64,000 nt of DNA from Mycobacterium gordonae (GTDB taxonomy: Bacteria > Actinomycetota > Actinomycetes > Mycobacteriales > Mycobacteriaceae): the NCBI RefSeq assembly GCF_002101675.1, contig NZ_LQOY01000081.1, forward strand, positions 160,440-224,439. Direction: 5' to 3'. Each line of letters begins with the position of its first letter. Position 1 is the stretch's first letter. Below are positions 37,383-46,843 of the stretch, piece after piece. Made by a program: the position numbers and the translations under genes. The notes under the pieces are model-generated. The model was given only the letters and a program-made list of their open reading frames with translations. It ran no database searches and was not told the DNA's origin.

Positions 37383-38153
37383 GTGGCCGTGCTGATTACG
37401 GTTCCGGTGTTCGGACAACATGAATACACGCACGCTCTGGTGGGGGATTTGGAGCGTGAGGGCGCTGAGTATCTCATCGTCGACAATCGCGGCGACTACC
37501 CCAGGATCGGCAACGAACGGGTCATGACGCCCCGCGAAAACCTGGGCTGGGGTGGGGGGAGTGAGCTGGGTTTTCGGGTCGCCTTCTCCGAGGGCTACTC
37601 CCACGCGATGACACTGAACAACGACACGCGGATCTCCAAGGGTTTTGTCACCGGCCTGCTCGATCCGCGGCTTCCCGAGGACGCGGGAGTCGTCGGCCCG
37701 ATGATCGACCACGGGTTCTGGTGCGCCGAGGTGGAGCAGCCGGTTGATGCGGCTGATTACGTGCCGCGCCCGTTCTATCGGCAAGTTCCTGCGGTAGAGG
37801 GCGTGGCGTTGATGCTGTCCCGCGCTTGTTGGCTGGAGATCGGCGGAATGGATTTGCGCACCTTCGGGCGCTACGGCTGGGGTATCGACCTCGATCTGGT
37901 GTTGCGCGCCCGCGATGCGGAATTCGGCTGCTACACCACCGAAATGTCCTACATCAACCACTTCGGACGAGTCACTGCCAAAGACACATTCGGCAGAAAG
38001 CGCTACGAATTCCTTGCCGAGCAGGTGATGAATCATGGGATGCGCAAGACGCACGGTCGACAGTGGCGCAAAAGATTTCCCCCGGGAACACTGCCACAAC
38101 CGGCTTGGAAGAAGACCGGTATTGCGTACCAGACGTTCCCGCTAGAGCCCTGA
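37383..38153 (+). CDS. GT2 family glycosyltransferase (rhamnosyltransferase-like)
   Basis: The product is 256 residues from GTG 37383; GTG 37368 would overlap the promoter box. VLITVPVFGQHEYTHALV begins the GT2 fold, with NLGWGGGSELGFRVAF (the NxGxGGG segment seen in WbbL-type rhamnosyltransferases), the metal-binding LNNDTRI (DxR variant of DxD), VEGVALMLSRACWLEIGGMD, and YGWGIDLDLVLRAR with the catalytic acidic residues. It resembles the group that includes mycobacterial WbbL. A second GT2 gene follows 9 bp downstream in the same operon. The donor is probably a nucleotide deoxyhexose, but this is inference. Confidence 0.83.
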   Translation: MAVLITVPVFGQHEYTHALVGDLEREGAEYLIVDNRGDYPRIGNERVMTPRENLGWGGGSELGFRVAFSEGYSHAMTLNNDTRISKGFVTGLLDPRLPEDAGVVGPMIDHGFWCAEVEQPVDAADYVPRPFYRQVPAVEGVALMLSRACWLEIGGMDLRTFGRYGWGIDLDLVLRARDAEFGCYTTEMSYINHFGRVTAKDTFGRKRYEFLAEQVMNHGMRKTHGRQWRKRFPPGTLPQPAWKKTGIAYQTFPLEP

Positions 38154-38162
38154 GAACGACCC

Positions 38163-39107
38163 TTGCCCGACAACGACATCGAATCAAAACCGACGGTCTC
38201 GGTGTGTGTACCGATGTACAACAACAGCGCAACCATCGAGCGTTGCCTGCGCAGCATCCTGGACCAGGACGGCGTCGATTTCGAAATCGTTGTGGTAGAC
38301 GATGATTCGACGGATGATTGTGCCGCCGCCGCGGCCGCGCTGCTCAGACCGCAGGATCGACTGGTGCGCAACGCACCTCGGCTGGGCCTCAACGGGAATC
38401 ACAACAGGTGCCTCGAGGTCGCGCGCGGCGAGCTCATCCAGTTCGTGCACGGTGACGACTGGCTGCTGCCCGGCGCGCTGCGGACCCTGGCCTCGTGTTT
38501 CGACAACGCCGAGGTGGGGATGGCCTTTGCCCCAAGGAAAGTGGAGACCGACGACCAGGACTTCCGGCGACAATACGGGGTCCTGCACACCCACTTCAAA
38601 GGACTGCAGGCCCATAATCGCGGACGGTCGCTGGTGAGACAAATGGCGGCGCGCGGGGCGTTGCACAACTGGATAGGCGAACCGACGTGTGTGATGTTTC
38701 GTCGCCGGCTCGCCCTGGACGCAGGTGGCTTCCGTGACGACGTCTACCAACTGGTCGACTTGGACATCTGGTACCGCTTGATGCTTCGTTCCTCGGTCGG
38801 CTTTGTGCCGCAGGAGTTGTCTGTGCGCACTCATACCGCGACGACCGAGTCGGCTCGCAACCTGTCCATGCGGCGTTATTGGCTCGACCAGCTGCGCATT
38901 CTGACCTGGTTGACGCTGGATCCGGCCTCATCCGCCAGTGTCCGGACCCTCGCAGCGCTGTGGTGGCTGCCGGCATGGCTCTCACTGCTGCAGGCTGTGG
39001 TGTGGGGGCCGCAGCGCTGGTCGTCACTGAAAACCTTCAGTCAGGCGCCTTTTCGTGAAATCGCCCGCGCCCGCCGTTTCCGGCGTGCGCTCGCCCCGAC
39101 TAGGTGA
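38163..39107 (+). CDS. GT2 family glycosyltransferase
   Basis: The product is 314 residues. The start is probably the TTG at 38163, since the GT2 motif [18 protein letters not shown] begins about 12 codons later. [11 protein letters not shown] is the nucleotide-binding Asp region, and [17 protein letters not shown] contains the DD metal site. [15 protein letters not shown] and [13 protein letters not shown] contain the acceptor loop and the catalytic ED-type segment (here DLD). A hydrophobic stretch near residues 258-280 may touch the membrane. It follows another GT2 gene at 9 bp. Its end overlaps the end of the convergent acyltransferase gene by 8 bp. Rv1518/Rv1520-type glycosyltransferases hold this position in M. 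tuberculosis. Confidence 0.83.
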   Translation: MPDNDIESKPTVSVCVPMYNNSATIERCLRSILDQDGVDFEIVVVDDDSTDDCAAAAAALLRPQDRLVRNAPRLGLNGNHNRCLEVARGELIQFVHGDDWLLPGALRTLASCFDNAEVGMAFAPRKVETDDQDFRRQYGVLHTHFKGLQAHNRGRSLVRQMAARGALHNWIGEPTCVMFRRRLALDAGGFRDDVYQLVDLDIWYRLMLRSSVGFVPQELSVRTHTATTESARNLSMRRYWLDQLRILTWLTLDPASSASVRTLAALWWLPAWLSLLQAVVWGPQRWSSLKTFSQAPFREIARARRFRRALAPTR

Positions 39108-40449
39108 TCTCAGCGGTCAAGCCGAAGTCGGCAAAGGTCTGAGATACCAGCTCGCGCAAGGCCTCTGTCGAATTATGTTGGCCGGGCCGGTAGGCGACCA
39201 CGCTGATGAACACCTTGCCCGGAATGCGTCCCGACGCCACGAAAAGCTGACCGCCCATACCCTCGAGTGCGCGCTTGCTGATCCCCGGCTCGATCAGCCG
39301 TCCATAGGCGTAGTCGGCGTCCGAGCCGTCCGGCCGGATAACCGCCGGATCGAGTGGACCCAGGTTCGAGCACCCGACCGGAAGGGCAGATGAGCCCAGA
39401 CCCACGCCTACCAGCCTCCGCGCCGCCCACTTCGGCGTCATGGCAGCCAGCGGCAGCGGCGCCAACAGCTCGTAGGCCTGCTCCGCGCGCTCAGTGAGCG
39501 CCTGCTTGAGCTTGCCGCGTATCTCCACCAGATCCGACGCTGCGTGCGCGGGGTCGACGGCGATGTTGGCGAACGTCATCGCATTGCCGCGGGTATCGTC
39601 CGGTAGGCGTTGTCCGACCGGAAACGCCAGGGCGACGGACCCGTCCGTGGCGTGACGGCCCATGCGGGCGCCGAGACTGGCGGCAAATCCCGCGAACAGC
39701 GAGTTGCTGGTGCCGCCCAAGCGTGCCGCGCACGCATCCCACTCGACCAGGTCGACGTAGGCGACCAGGGTGGGTACCACCACAGGCTGGTCGTCGCGCG
39801 CCGTCCGCGGCGCAGGCGGGGCCCCGGCGATCGAGGACGCGAATTCTCTTCGACCCTGCCGCGCCAGCCGCAACCCTGCGGCCAGCGCTTTTGCCAGTTC
39901 CGGCACTGAGGCCAGGGTCTGGCGCGCATCCTCGAGTACCGCGTGGGCGCGAGTGCGCGAGCCGGGTCCGGGATAGCCCAGGTCCCGCGTTCTGCCGCGG
40001 GCCGCGTCGGCGATCACCTCCACCAGCCCCAGTCCGTCGACCAGCGTGTGTGAGGCCACCAGGCTGATTGCCGTGCCGCCGTCGTCCAGCGGCAGCACAC
40101 CCAGGTGCCAACCGGGGCCGAATTCCGGGTCGATGGGTAGGCAAGCGCGCTCGTAAGCCCATGCGTTCACCTCTCCTCGTGGACGCGGCGTATCCGCGAT
40201 GTCCAGATCCGGCTCCCGCGACACCACCCAGCGGTCACGCGCGAAAGGCAACGGAGAGCGTTCGATTCGGCGGCCCAGCAAGCCGTGCCCGAGATTGTCG
40301 TGAAACCGCCGTAGTGCCTCGATGTCGACCTCGCGGTTGTACAACCAGACGACCTGCGCCAGCGTCCCGTAACCGAGCGCCCGAACACCCAGGAACGACA
40401 CCTGATCCATGTGTGCGAGCCGGTTGTCCACGATACGGCGATTATCCAT
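39100..40449 (-). CDS. Condensation/PapA-like acyltransferase (second acyltransferase of the locus)
   Basis: The product is 449 residues from ATG 40449 ([19 protein letters not shown]); a TTG at 40473 would add eight residues. The catalytic HxxxDG motif is intact in [14 protein letters not shown] (about residue 130). The fold matches condensation-domain/wax-ester-synthase-like acyltransferases with [11 protein letters not shown] and [12 protein letters not shown], the latter corresponding to the structural motif in the second half. It is not closely similar to the PapA4 protein at 58590-60035. It is divergent from fadD25 with 51 bp between starts. A role in adding an acyl group to the glycolipid is likely; M. 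marinum LOS loci also carry two acyltransferases. Confidence 0.8.
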   Translation of the reverse strand: MDNRRIVDNRLAHMDQVSFLGVRALGYGTLAQVVWLYNREVDIEALRRFHDNLGHGLLGRRIERSPLPFARDRWVVSREPDLDIADTPRPRGEVNAWAYERACLPIDPEFGPGWHLGVLPLDDGGTAISLVASHTLVDGLGLVEVIADAARGRTRDLGYPGPGSRTRAHAVLEDARQTLASVPELAKALAAGLRLARQGRREFASSIAGAPPAPRTARDDQPVVVPTLVAYVDLVEWDACAARLGGTSNSLFAGFAASLGARMGRHATDGSVALAFPVGQRLPDDTRGNAMTFANIAVDPAHAASDLVEIRGKLKQALTERAEQAYELLAPLPLAAMTPKWAARRLVGVGLGSSALPVGCSNLGPLDPAVIRPDGSDADYAYGRLIEPGISKRALEGMGGQLFVASGRIPGKVFISVVAYRPGQHNSTEALRELVSQTFADFGLTAEIT

Positions 40450-40500
40450 TACCTTCGGAATCCCGTTTTCCAAAGCTGGCTCCTCGGCAAAGGTAGTCTG

Positions 40501-42255
40501 ATGTCCGTGGTTGAATCCTCACTTCCCAATGTCGTGCGCGAGCGTGCGAGTTTGCAGCCCAACGATATTGCGCTCACCTACATCGACTACGACCATTCCT
40601 GGGACGGCGTTGAACTGACCCTGACCTGGTCACAGCTCTATGTGCGCATGCTCAACCTCGCCGCCCTGATCAGGGAGCACGCGACGACCGGTGACCGCGC
40701 ATTGATCCTGGCGCCGCAGAGCCTCGACTACATCGTGAGTTTCCTTGCGTCGCTGCATGCCGGCGTCATCGCGGTTCCCCTGTCGGTCCCGATGGGTGGT
40801 GCCCACGACGAACGCACCGCGTCGGTGCTGGCTGACACGTCGCCGGCCGTGGTGTTCACGGCGTCGTCGATCGTCGACAACGTGGCCGAGTACGTCCGGG
40901 CGCAGCCCAGCGACATCAAGACCGAGATCATCGAGCTCGACAAGCTGCAGCTGGACGGTCGGCCGGGCGCGGCGGGGCGCGCCCGGTACGAGCAGCCGGA
41001 AACGATCTACCTGCAGTACACGTCCGGTTCCACCCGCACCCCGGCCGGCGTCATGGTGTCCAACAAGAACCTCATGGCGAATTTCGAGCAGATCATGACC
41101 GCCTACTACGGCGTGTACGGCAAGCTGGCCCCGCCCGGATCGACCGTGGTGTCGTGGCTGCCCTTCTATCACGACATGGGTTTCATCCTGGGACTGATCA
41201 TGCCCATTCTGACGGGGATGCCGGCCAAGCTGACCAGCCCCATCGGGTTCCTGCAGCGACCCGCTCGATGGATGCAGATGCTGGCCAACAACACCCTGGG
41301 ATTCACCGCCGCTCCGAATTTCGCGTTCGACCTGGCGTCACGCAAGACCAAAGACGAGGACCTGGAAGGTCTTGACCTCAGCGGCATCCACGCCATCCTC
41401 AACGGCAGTGAGCGGGTGCAGCCCGTCACACTCAAGCGTTTCGTCGACCGGTTCGCTCCGTTCGGACTCGACCCCAAGGTCATCCGGCCGTCCTACGGGA
41501 TGGCCGAAACCACGGTGTATGTCGCGACCCGCCAGGCCGGACAGCCACCCAAGATCGTCAACTTCGACGCGACGAAATTGCCGGACGGTCACGCCGAACG
41601 GATCGAGGGCGAAAGCGAAAGCAGCACACCGCTTGTCAGCTACGGAGTGGTGGACACCCAAGAAGTGCGCATCGTCGATCCCGACACCGGCATCGAGTGC
41701 CCGGAGGGCACCGTCGGTGAACTCTGGGTGCACGGCGGCAATGTCGCTTCTGGCTACTGGCAGAACCCGGAGACGACGTCAGCCACCTTCGGTGCGTCGA
41801 TCGTCAACCCCACCCCCGGCACGCCGGAGGGCCCCTGGCTTCGGACGGGCGATTCCGGGTTCTATTCCGAGGGCGAGCTGTTCATCCTGGGCCGGATCAA
41901 AGACCTGCTGATCGTGTACGGGCGCAATCACTCACCCGACGACATCGAGGCGACCATTCAGACGGTCAGCCCGGGCCGGTGCGTGGCGATTGCCGTTCCA
42001 CAAGACGGTGTCGAGAAACTCGTCGCCATCATCGAACTCAAGCAGAAGGACGAAACGGCAGAAGAGGCGGCCGAGCGTTACGGCAACGTGAAACGTGAAG
42101 TCACGTCTGCCATTTCCAAGGCTCACGGCCTGAGTGCGTCCGATATCGTTCTGGTGGCGCAGGGTTCGATTCCGATCACCACCAGCGGCAAACCCCGGCG
42201 CGCGCAGTGCGGGGAACTCTACCGGCGCGGCGAGTTCGTCCGGTTGGACGCATAG
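40501..42255 (+). CDS. fadD25: Fatty acyl-AMP ligase FadD25-like
   Basis: The product is 584 residues, the length of FadD24/25-type mycobacterial proteins. The ATG has AAAGG 7 nt upstream. It is an adenylate-forming enzyme: P-loop-like [20 protein letters not shown], then [53 protein letters not shown] hinge residues (seen as LRTGDSG and LGRIKD), and the catalytic Lys region TTSGKPRR. The FAAL class activates fatty acids as acyl-AMP and hands them to PKS carrier domains. The position beside mmpL12 matches Rv1521. It would load the starter chain for Pks5. Confidence 0.92.
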   Translation: MSVVESSLPNVVRERASLQPNDIALTYIDYDHSWDGVELTLTWSQLYVRMLNLAALIREHATTGDRALILAPQSLDYIVSFLASLHAGVIAVPLSVPMGGAHDERTASVLADTSPAVVFTASSIVDNVAEYVRAQPSDIKTEIIELDKLQLDGRPGAAGRARYEQPETIYLQYTSGSTRTPAGVMVSNKNLMANFEQIMTAYYGVYGKLAPPGSTVVSWLPFYHDMGFILGLIMPILTGMPAKLTSPIGFLQRPARWMQMLANNTLGFTAAPNFAFDLASRKTKDEDLEGLDLSGIHAILNGSERVQPVTLKRFVDRFAPFGLDPKVIRPSYGMAETTVYVATRQAGQPPKIVNFDATKLPDGHAERIEGESESSTPLVSYGVVDTQEVRIVDPDTGIECPEGTVGELWVHGGNVASGYWQNPETTSATFGASIVNPTPGTPEGPWLRTGDSGFYSEGELFILGRIKDLLIVYGRNHSPDDIEATIQTVSPGRCVAIAVPQDGVEKLVAIIELKQKDETAEEAAERYGNVKREVTSAISKAHGLSASDIVLVAQGSIPITTSGKPRRAQCGELYRRGEFVRLDA

Positions 42256-42331
42256 CCCTCAAATCGGCGGCAGTAAATCTGCGGCAGACTGCCCCGCGAG
42301 CGTGGCGTGCCGAGTGGGCAGCGCGCGAATA

Positions 42332-45300
42332 TCAGGTGATGACCGAGGTGTCCGGTTTCGGCCTCACCACATCGGCCCGAGCGTCACCATTCAACTCTCG
42401 TTGCAGCTCTTGGTATCCCGGCATGTCGGCGAGACCGAACAACGGTAGCGAGTGGGTCAGCAGCTGGTCGGCCTGTTGCTTGCCCAGGCGCATCTCTTTC
42501 GCCTTGCGCTTGCGCTTGGATTGTGACGCGCACCTCGACAGGTCATAGTCGGGCACCGTACTGAGACCGAACAACGGTAGCGAATGCGCCGGCAACAGGT
42601 CGATGGTGCTGCCCACCGGCTTCGGCTTGGGTGGCCGGACCACCTTTGGTTTTGGCGGCGGAGCCGGCGCTTTGCCCGTCACGAACCGTTTGGTGCGGTC
42701 GAGCCAGAGGTCGGCCTTCTGCTCCCACTTGCTCTTCTTGCGGTTGCTGTTCGTCTGGCCCATCTTCGATGGCCACCAGTTCTTCTGGCCGATCATCGCG
42801 GCCAGCGCGGGAACCGTGATGGTGCGCACCAGGAACGTATCGATCACGATGCCGATACCGATGGTGAAGCCGGCTTGAGCCATGGTGGTGATGCTGGCGG
42901 CCAGCAGGCCGAACATCGACGCTGCGAAGATCAACCCCGCGGAGGTGATCACCCCACCGGTCGAGCCGACGGTGCGGATGACACCGACCCGCACGCCGTG
43001 CGGCGACTCGTCGCGTATTCGGGAGATGAGCAGCATGTTGTAGTCGGCGCCGACCGCGACCAACAGGATGAACGACAGACCGGGCAGGCTCCAGTGCAGG
43101 TCTTTACCCAGAATCAACTGGAAGACGATGACACCCAGCCCCAGTGCCGACAGGTACGAAACCAACACGGAGGCAATGAGATACAGCGGCGCAACCACGG
43201 CGCGCAGCAGTGCGACCAGAATGAGGAACACGATGATGATGGTCGCGATGACGATGAACCGGATGTCGCTGTTGTAGTAATCGCGGGTGTCGGCCATCAC
43301 GGTCGGCATGCCGATCAGGGCGACTTTGGCGTCGGACAGTTCGGTGTTCGGCAGCGCAGAGCGTGCGGTTTCCTCGATCTTGTGAATCTGGTTCATGCCC
43401 TCGGGGGTGAATCCATTGAGACCGCTCTGCACCAGATACTGCGCGGCGTGTCCATCCGGCGACAGGAAAGCTTGTGCCCCTTGCTTGAAGTCGTCGCGGG
43501 TGAGGATCTGCGGCGGAATATTGAAGCCGGCCATGTTCGGGCGCTCGGCGTCGCGCCGCATTCCCAGCAGGAAGTCGGATGCCTCGTTGAGACCGCCGCC
43601 CATCTTCTTCACCTGGTCGACCAGTGCCTGAACACCGTCCGCCACGGCGCCACTACCATCGGCTAGCGCGCCGGCGCCCTGCTGCAGTTGCGACAGTGTG
43701 TTGGGCAACCCCTTGACCATCTTCATGGTGTTGACGATCTGCTTCAGCTGGTCGTCGAGCTTGCCTACCGTCTGCGCCAAGGTCTGATATTGATCGGTCT
43801 GCTGCAGCGTGACCGCGAACGCTTGGATCGAGCGGAGCAGGCCGTTGTTGCCGGACTCGACGATAGCCGCCAGCTGTCCGCGCGATCGCACACAAGCGGG
43901 GTCGGCGTTGCAGGACGGGCTTTCATTGAGGGCCGTCACCATGGGGGCGGCCCATACCGCAGTGGTTTGGGCATCGCTGACGGTCCCGCTCAAATTGTTG
44001 CCGAGCGCACGCATGCGGCTGACAGCGCCGGACGCTTGGTCGAGCTGCTGGATGGTCTTGTCGCCACCCATCAGCTGCAGCAGATTCTGCAGCATGCTGA
44101 CCAGCCCCGCCGAGCTGGCGACGGCTTCATTGACTTGGCTTCGAATCTGGGCGAGGGCGTCGGCCAGTTGCCGGGAGCCGCCCACCAGGTGGTCGAGTTC
44201 TCCGCCGTGTTCGGAGATCGCAGTGGATGCCTCGTTGAGCTTGCTCCCGACCTCACCCGCCTGGAACGACACCTTGGTTTCTTTCAACGGTTCCCCATTG
44301 GGCCGGGTCAGGCCGCGCACCATGACGATGTCCGGCAGGTCGGCGATCCGGCGGGACATCATCTCCAGGTCGGCCAGGGCGGCCGGTGTGCGCAGATCCT
44401 TCTTGGACTGAACGAACAGCACCATCGGGCTCATCGAGTTCATCGGGAAGTGCCGATTGAGCGCGTTGAAGCCCCGGACGCTGTCCATGTCCTGGGGGAC
44501 GGTCTTGAGGTCGTCGTAATTGAACCTGATCAGGCTGGTGCTGCCGGCCAGAGCCAGCAGGATGACCAGGCTGCCTACCAGGTGGATCACCGGACGCCGC
44601 ACGATGCGGCTGCCGGAGATACGCCAGAAACGAGTGGTCATGTCACGGCGCGGCTTGATCCAGCCTCTTCGGCCGACGATCACCAGGACGGCCGGCAAGA
44701 AGGTGGTCGCGGCAATCAACGTCACGACGATGGAGATGGAGATGGCCGGGCCGACGGCCGAGAAGACCTCCAGCTTGGTGAAGATCATGGCGAGGAACGT
44801 GACCGCGACGGTGGCCGCCGACGCGGCGATCACCTTGCCGATGGACATCAGCGCCTTCTTGACCGCGACATCCGAAGTCTCACCATGTCGCACGAAGTCG
44901 TGATATCGGCTGATCAAGAAGACGGCATAGTCCGTCCCGGCACCGATCATGACGGCGCTCATGAACACGATCGTCTGCATGTTGACGATGAAGCCCATCT
45001 CGGCGAGCGCGGATAACAGCCCCTGCGCGCCGACGATGGACACACCGATGGTGGCCAGCGGCATCAACATCGTCACCAGGTTGCGATAGACGATGATGAG
45101 GATCACCAGAACACTGATGATCGTGCCCATCTCGATGATCTGAACGTCTTCTTCACCGATCTTCTGCACGTCTGCGACGGTGGCGACGGGTCCGCTCATG
45201 TAGGCGTTCAGCGACGTTCCGGCCACGGTCTTCTTGGCGATGGCGGTGATGTTGCGCAGCGCCGCTTGGCTCTCTGGAGACGTTGCTTCACCCGGGAGCT

Positions 45301-45757
45301 GGATCGGAAGGTTCCAGGCCTTCTTGTCCTTGCTCTCGAAGATCTCACGCGCCTTCGGCGTGCCCAGGAAGTCCTGCACCTGCATCTTGTCCTGCGTATC
45401 GGCGTGCAGGTTGTCGATCAGTCTGTGGTAGGTCTCCTCGTCAGCGGCGGTCAAGCCCTTCTCGTTGGTCAAGATGACCAGCAGCAGCGAGCCGCCCTTG
45501 CCGCCGACGCTGGCGCCGCCGCTGAAAGCCTTGGCCATCTCGTGTTGGGCGACCATGGTCGGCGCGTCGTCCGGAACCTGCTTCGGCTCGTGCTTGGAAG
45601 CTTGGACCTGCAGGGGCGGAAAAGTCAGGACGAGAACCACCACCACGGCGATCCAGGATCCGATCACCAGCCACGGTTGCTTGACGACGAAGTCGCCAAT
45701 GCGGTCGAAGAGCCCTCCGACCTTGGCTTCGTCGTGTGATTTCCCCTGCCGCGCCAC
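42332..45757 (-). CDS. mmpL12: MmpL12-type RND lipid transporter
   Basis: From GTG 45757 the product is 1141 residues, close to the 1146 I remember for MmpL12. This start begins VARQGKSHDEAKVGGLFDRIG; an ATG at 45811 and a TTG at 45847 are weaker, and TACGGT lies 7 nt before the GTG. Twelve membrane helices are arranged in two MMPL halves, each with a large periplasmic loop (after helix 1 and after helix 7); the second loop is long and coiled (about residues 500-790). GTDYAVFLISRYHD and GADYNMLLISRIRDE are the paired proton-relay motifs. The cytoplasmic tail is Lys/Pro-rich and contains HSLPLFGL twice, 44 codons apart. It is predicted to export the acylated glycolipid. Confidence 0.94.
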   Translation of the reverse strand: MARQGKSHDEAKVGGLFDRIGDFVVKQPWLVIGSWIAVVVVLVLTFPPLQVQASKHEPKQVPDDAPTMVAQHEMAKAFSGGASVGGKGGSLLLVILTNEKGLTAADEETYHRLIDNLHADTQDKMQVQDFLGTPKAREIFESKDKKAWNLPIQLPGEATSPESQAALRNITAIAKKTVAGTSLNAYMSGPVATVADVQKIGEEDVQIIEMGTIISVLVILIIVYRNLVTMLMPLATIGVSIVGAQGLLSALAEMGFIVNMQTIVFMSAVMIGAGTDYAVFLISRYHDFVRHGETSDVAVKKALMSIGKVIAASAATVAVTFLAMIFTKLEVFSAVGPAISISIVVTLIAATTFLPAVLVIVGRRGWIKPRRDMTTRFWRISGSRIVRRPVIHLVGSLVILLALAGSTSLIRFNYDDLKTVPQDMDSVRGFNALNRHFPMNSMSPMVLFVQSKKDLRTPAALADLEMMSRRIADLPDIVMVRGLTRPNGEPLKETKVSFQAGEVGSKLNEASTAISEHGGELDHLVGGSRQLADALAQIRSQVNEAVASSAGLVSMLQNLLQLMGGDKTIQQLDQASGAVSRMRALGNNLSGTVSDAQTTAVWAAPMVTALNESPSCNADPACVRSRGQLAAIVESGNNGLLRSIQAFAVTLQQTDQYQTLAQTVGKLDDQLKQIVNTMKMVKGLPNTLSQLQQGAGALADGSGAVADGVQALVDQVKKMGGGLNEASDFLLGMRRDAERPNMAGFNIPPQILTRDDFKQGAQAFLSPDGHAAQYLVQSGLNGFTPEGMNQIHKIEETARSALPNTELSDAKVALIGMPTVMADTRDYYNSDIRFIVIATIIIVFLILVALLRAVVAPLYLIASVLVSYLSALGLGVIVFQLILGKDLHWSLPGLSFILLVAVGADYNMLLISRIRDESPHGVRVGVIRTVGSTGGVITSAGLIFAASMFGLLAASITTMAQAGFTIGIGIVIDTFLVRTITVPALAAMIGQKNWWPSKMGQTNSNRKKSKWEQKADLWLDRTKRFVTGKAPAPPPKPKVVRPPKPKPVGSTIDLLPAHSLPLFGLSTVPDYDLSRCASQSKRKRKAKEMRLGKQQADQLLTHSLPLFGLADMPGYQELQRELNGDARADVVRPKPDTSVIT

Positions 45758-45763
45758 GTAATC

Positions 45764-45769
45764 ACCGTA
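45764..45769 (-). promoter_or_regulatory. TANNNT -10 element for a leaderless mmpL12 transcript
   Basis: On the minus strand TACGGT ends 7 nt before the GTG at 45757. This is the leaderless spacing, and it supports that GTG over two upstream start codons. Confidence 0.45.
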
Positions 45770-46039
45770 CAGGGAGGAGCGCTGGTCAGGAGGGGGAATG
45801 GAAATTCGCATCGCATCGGTCGGATCGGCGCGAATGGAGGTTTGCAACCGGGTTTCTTAGAGCAAACGCGCTGCTCAGAAGCCATTCTTGGCGCCGGACG
45901 CGGGTGACTGTCATTGCGCCGGATGCGATCGTGCGGCATCGAAAAGAATGACAAAGTTGCACGGGCGTGCTGATCTTGACGCCCTCGATGTTGGTGCTTT
46001 CGGCCCGCCGGGCCTTGGACTCATGCGACACTTCTCCGC

Positions 46040-46825
46040 GTGGCTCTGAAATACCGCCTGCAATCCAACCCGCTAGTCGGGAAGATCACCACCAGGTACC
46101 TGCTGCCCCTTGGCACCCGCCAAGTCGGCGACGACGTGGTCTTTTTCAACTTCGGATACGAAGAGGACCCGCCGATGGGCCTGCCATTGGATCCCTCCGA
46201 CGAGTCCAACCGGTACTGCATCCAGCTTTACCACCAGACGGCGAGCCAGGTGGATCTCACCGGCAAGAAGGTCCTGGAGGTGAGCTGCGGCGCCGGCGGC
46301 GGAGCCTCCTACATCACGAGGGCCCTCAAGCCGGCGTCGTACACCGGTCTTGATCTCAATCCCGCGAGCATCGACCTCTGCCGCAAGAGGCACCGGTTGC
46401 CCGGCCTGGATTTCGTCCAGGGCGACGCGCAGAACCTGCCGTTCCCGGATGAATCCTTCGACGCCGTGGTCAACGTCGAGGCGTCGCACCAGTACCCGGA
46501 TTTTCCCGGCTTTCTCGCGGAGGTAGCCCGCGTGCTGCGTCCAGGCGGGCACTTCCTCTATACGGACTCGCGCCGCAATCCGGTTGTCGCCGCTTGGGAA
46601 TTGGCGCTGGCGGACAGCCCCTTGCGCAAGATTGCCCAGCGCGACATCCAGGACGAGGCGAAGCGCGGACTGGACGCCAATACCCGTCGCACCCAGGACA
46701 TCATCAGTCGCAAGGCCCCGGCGTTTCTGACCGGTCTCACCCGCTATGCCGTCAATGTGCTGGACCGCGACCTGAAGCGCGGCGGTGGCTTCACCTACCG
46801 GATCTACCTTTTCGCGAAGGACTGA
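46040..46825 (+). CDS. SAM-dependent O-methyltransferase (Rv1523/Rv2952 family)
   Basis: The product is 261 residues with a GTG start. SAM motif I is [16 protein letters not shown], the form shared by mycobacterial lipid/glycolipid methyltransferases such as Rv2952 and the GPL methyltransferases. [20 protein letters not shown] and [14 protein letters not shown] complete the class I fold. The position, divergent from mmpL12 and followed 18 bp later by a GT1 gene, equals Rv1523-Rv1524. It is shorter than the annotated Rv1523 as I remember it. It likely methylates a hydroxyl of the LOS glycan. Confidence 0.88.
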   Translation: MALKYRLQSNPLVGKITTRYLLPLGTRQVGDDVVFFNFGYEEDPPMGLPLDPSDESNRYCIQLYHQTASQVDLTGKKVLEVSCGAGGGASYITRALKPASYTGLDLNPASIDLCRKRHRLPGLDFVQGDAQNLPFPDESFDAVVNVEASHQYPDFPGFLAEVARVLRPGGHFLYTDSRRNPVVAAWELALADSPLRKIAQRDIQDEAKRGLDANTRRTQDIISRKAPAFLTGLTRYAVNVLDRDLKRGGGFTYRIYLFAKD

Positions 46826-46843
46826 CGCAACGCCGCACCGCCC

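Noticed and set aside
42584..45016. Two long plus-strand open frames opposite mmpL12
   Set aside because: The composition (Asp/His/Arg/Gln-rich, no hydrophobic core) is typical of antisense frames. MmpL12 is clear on the other strand.
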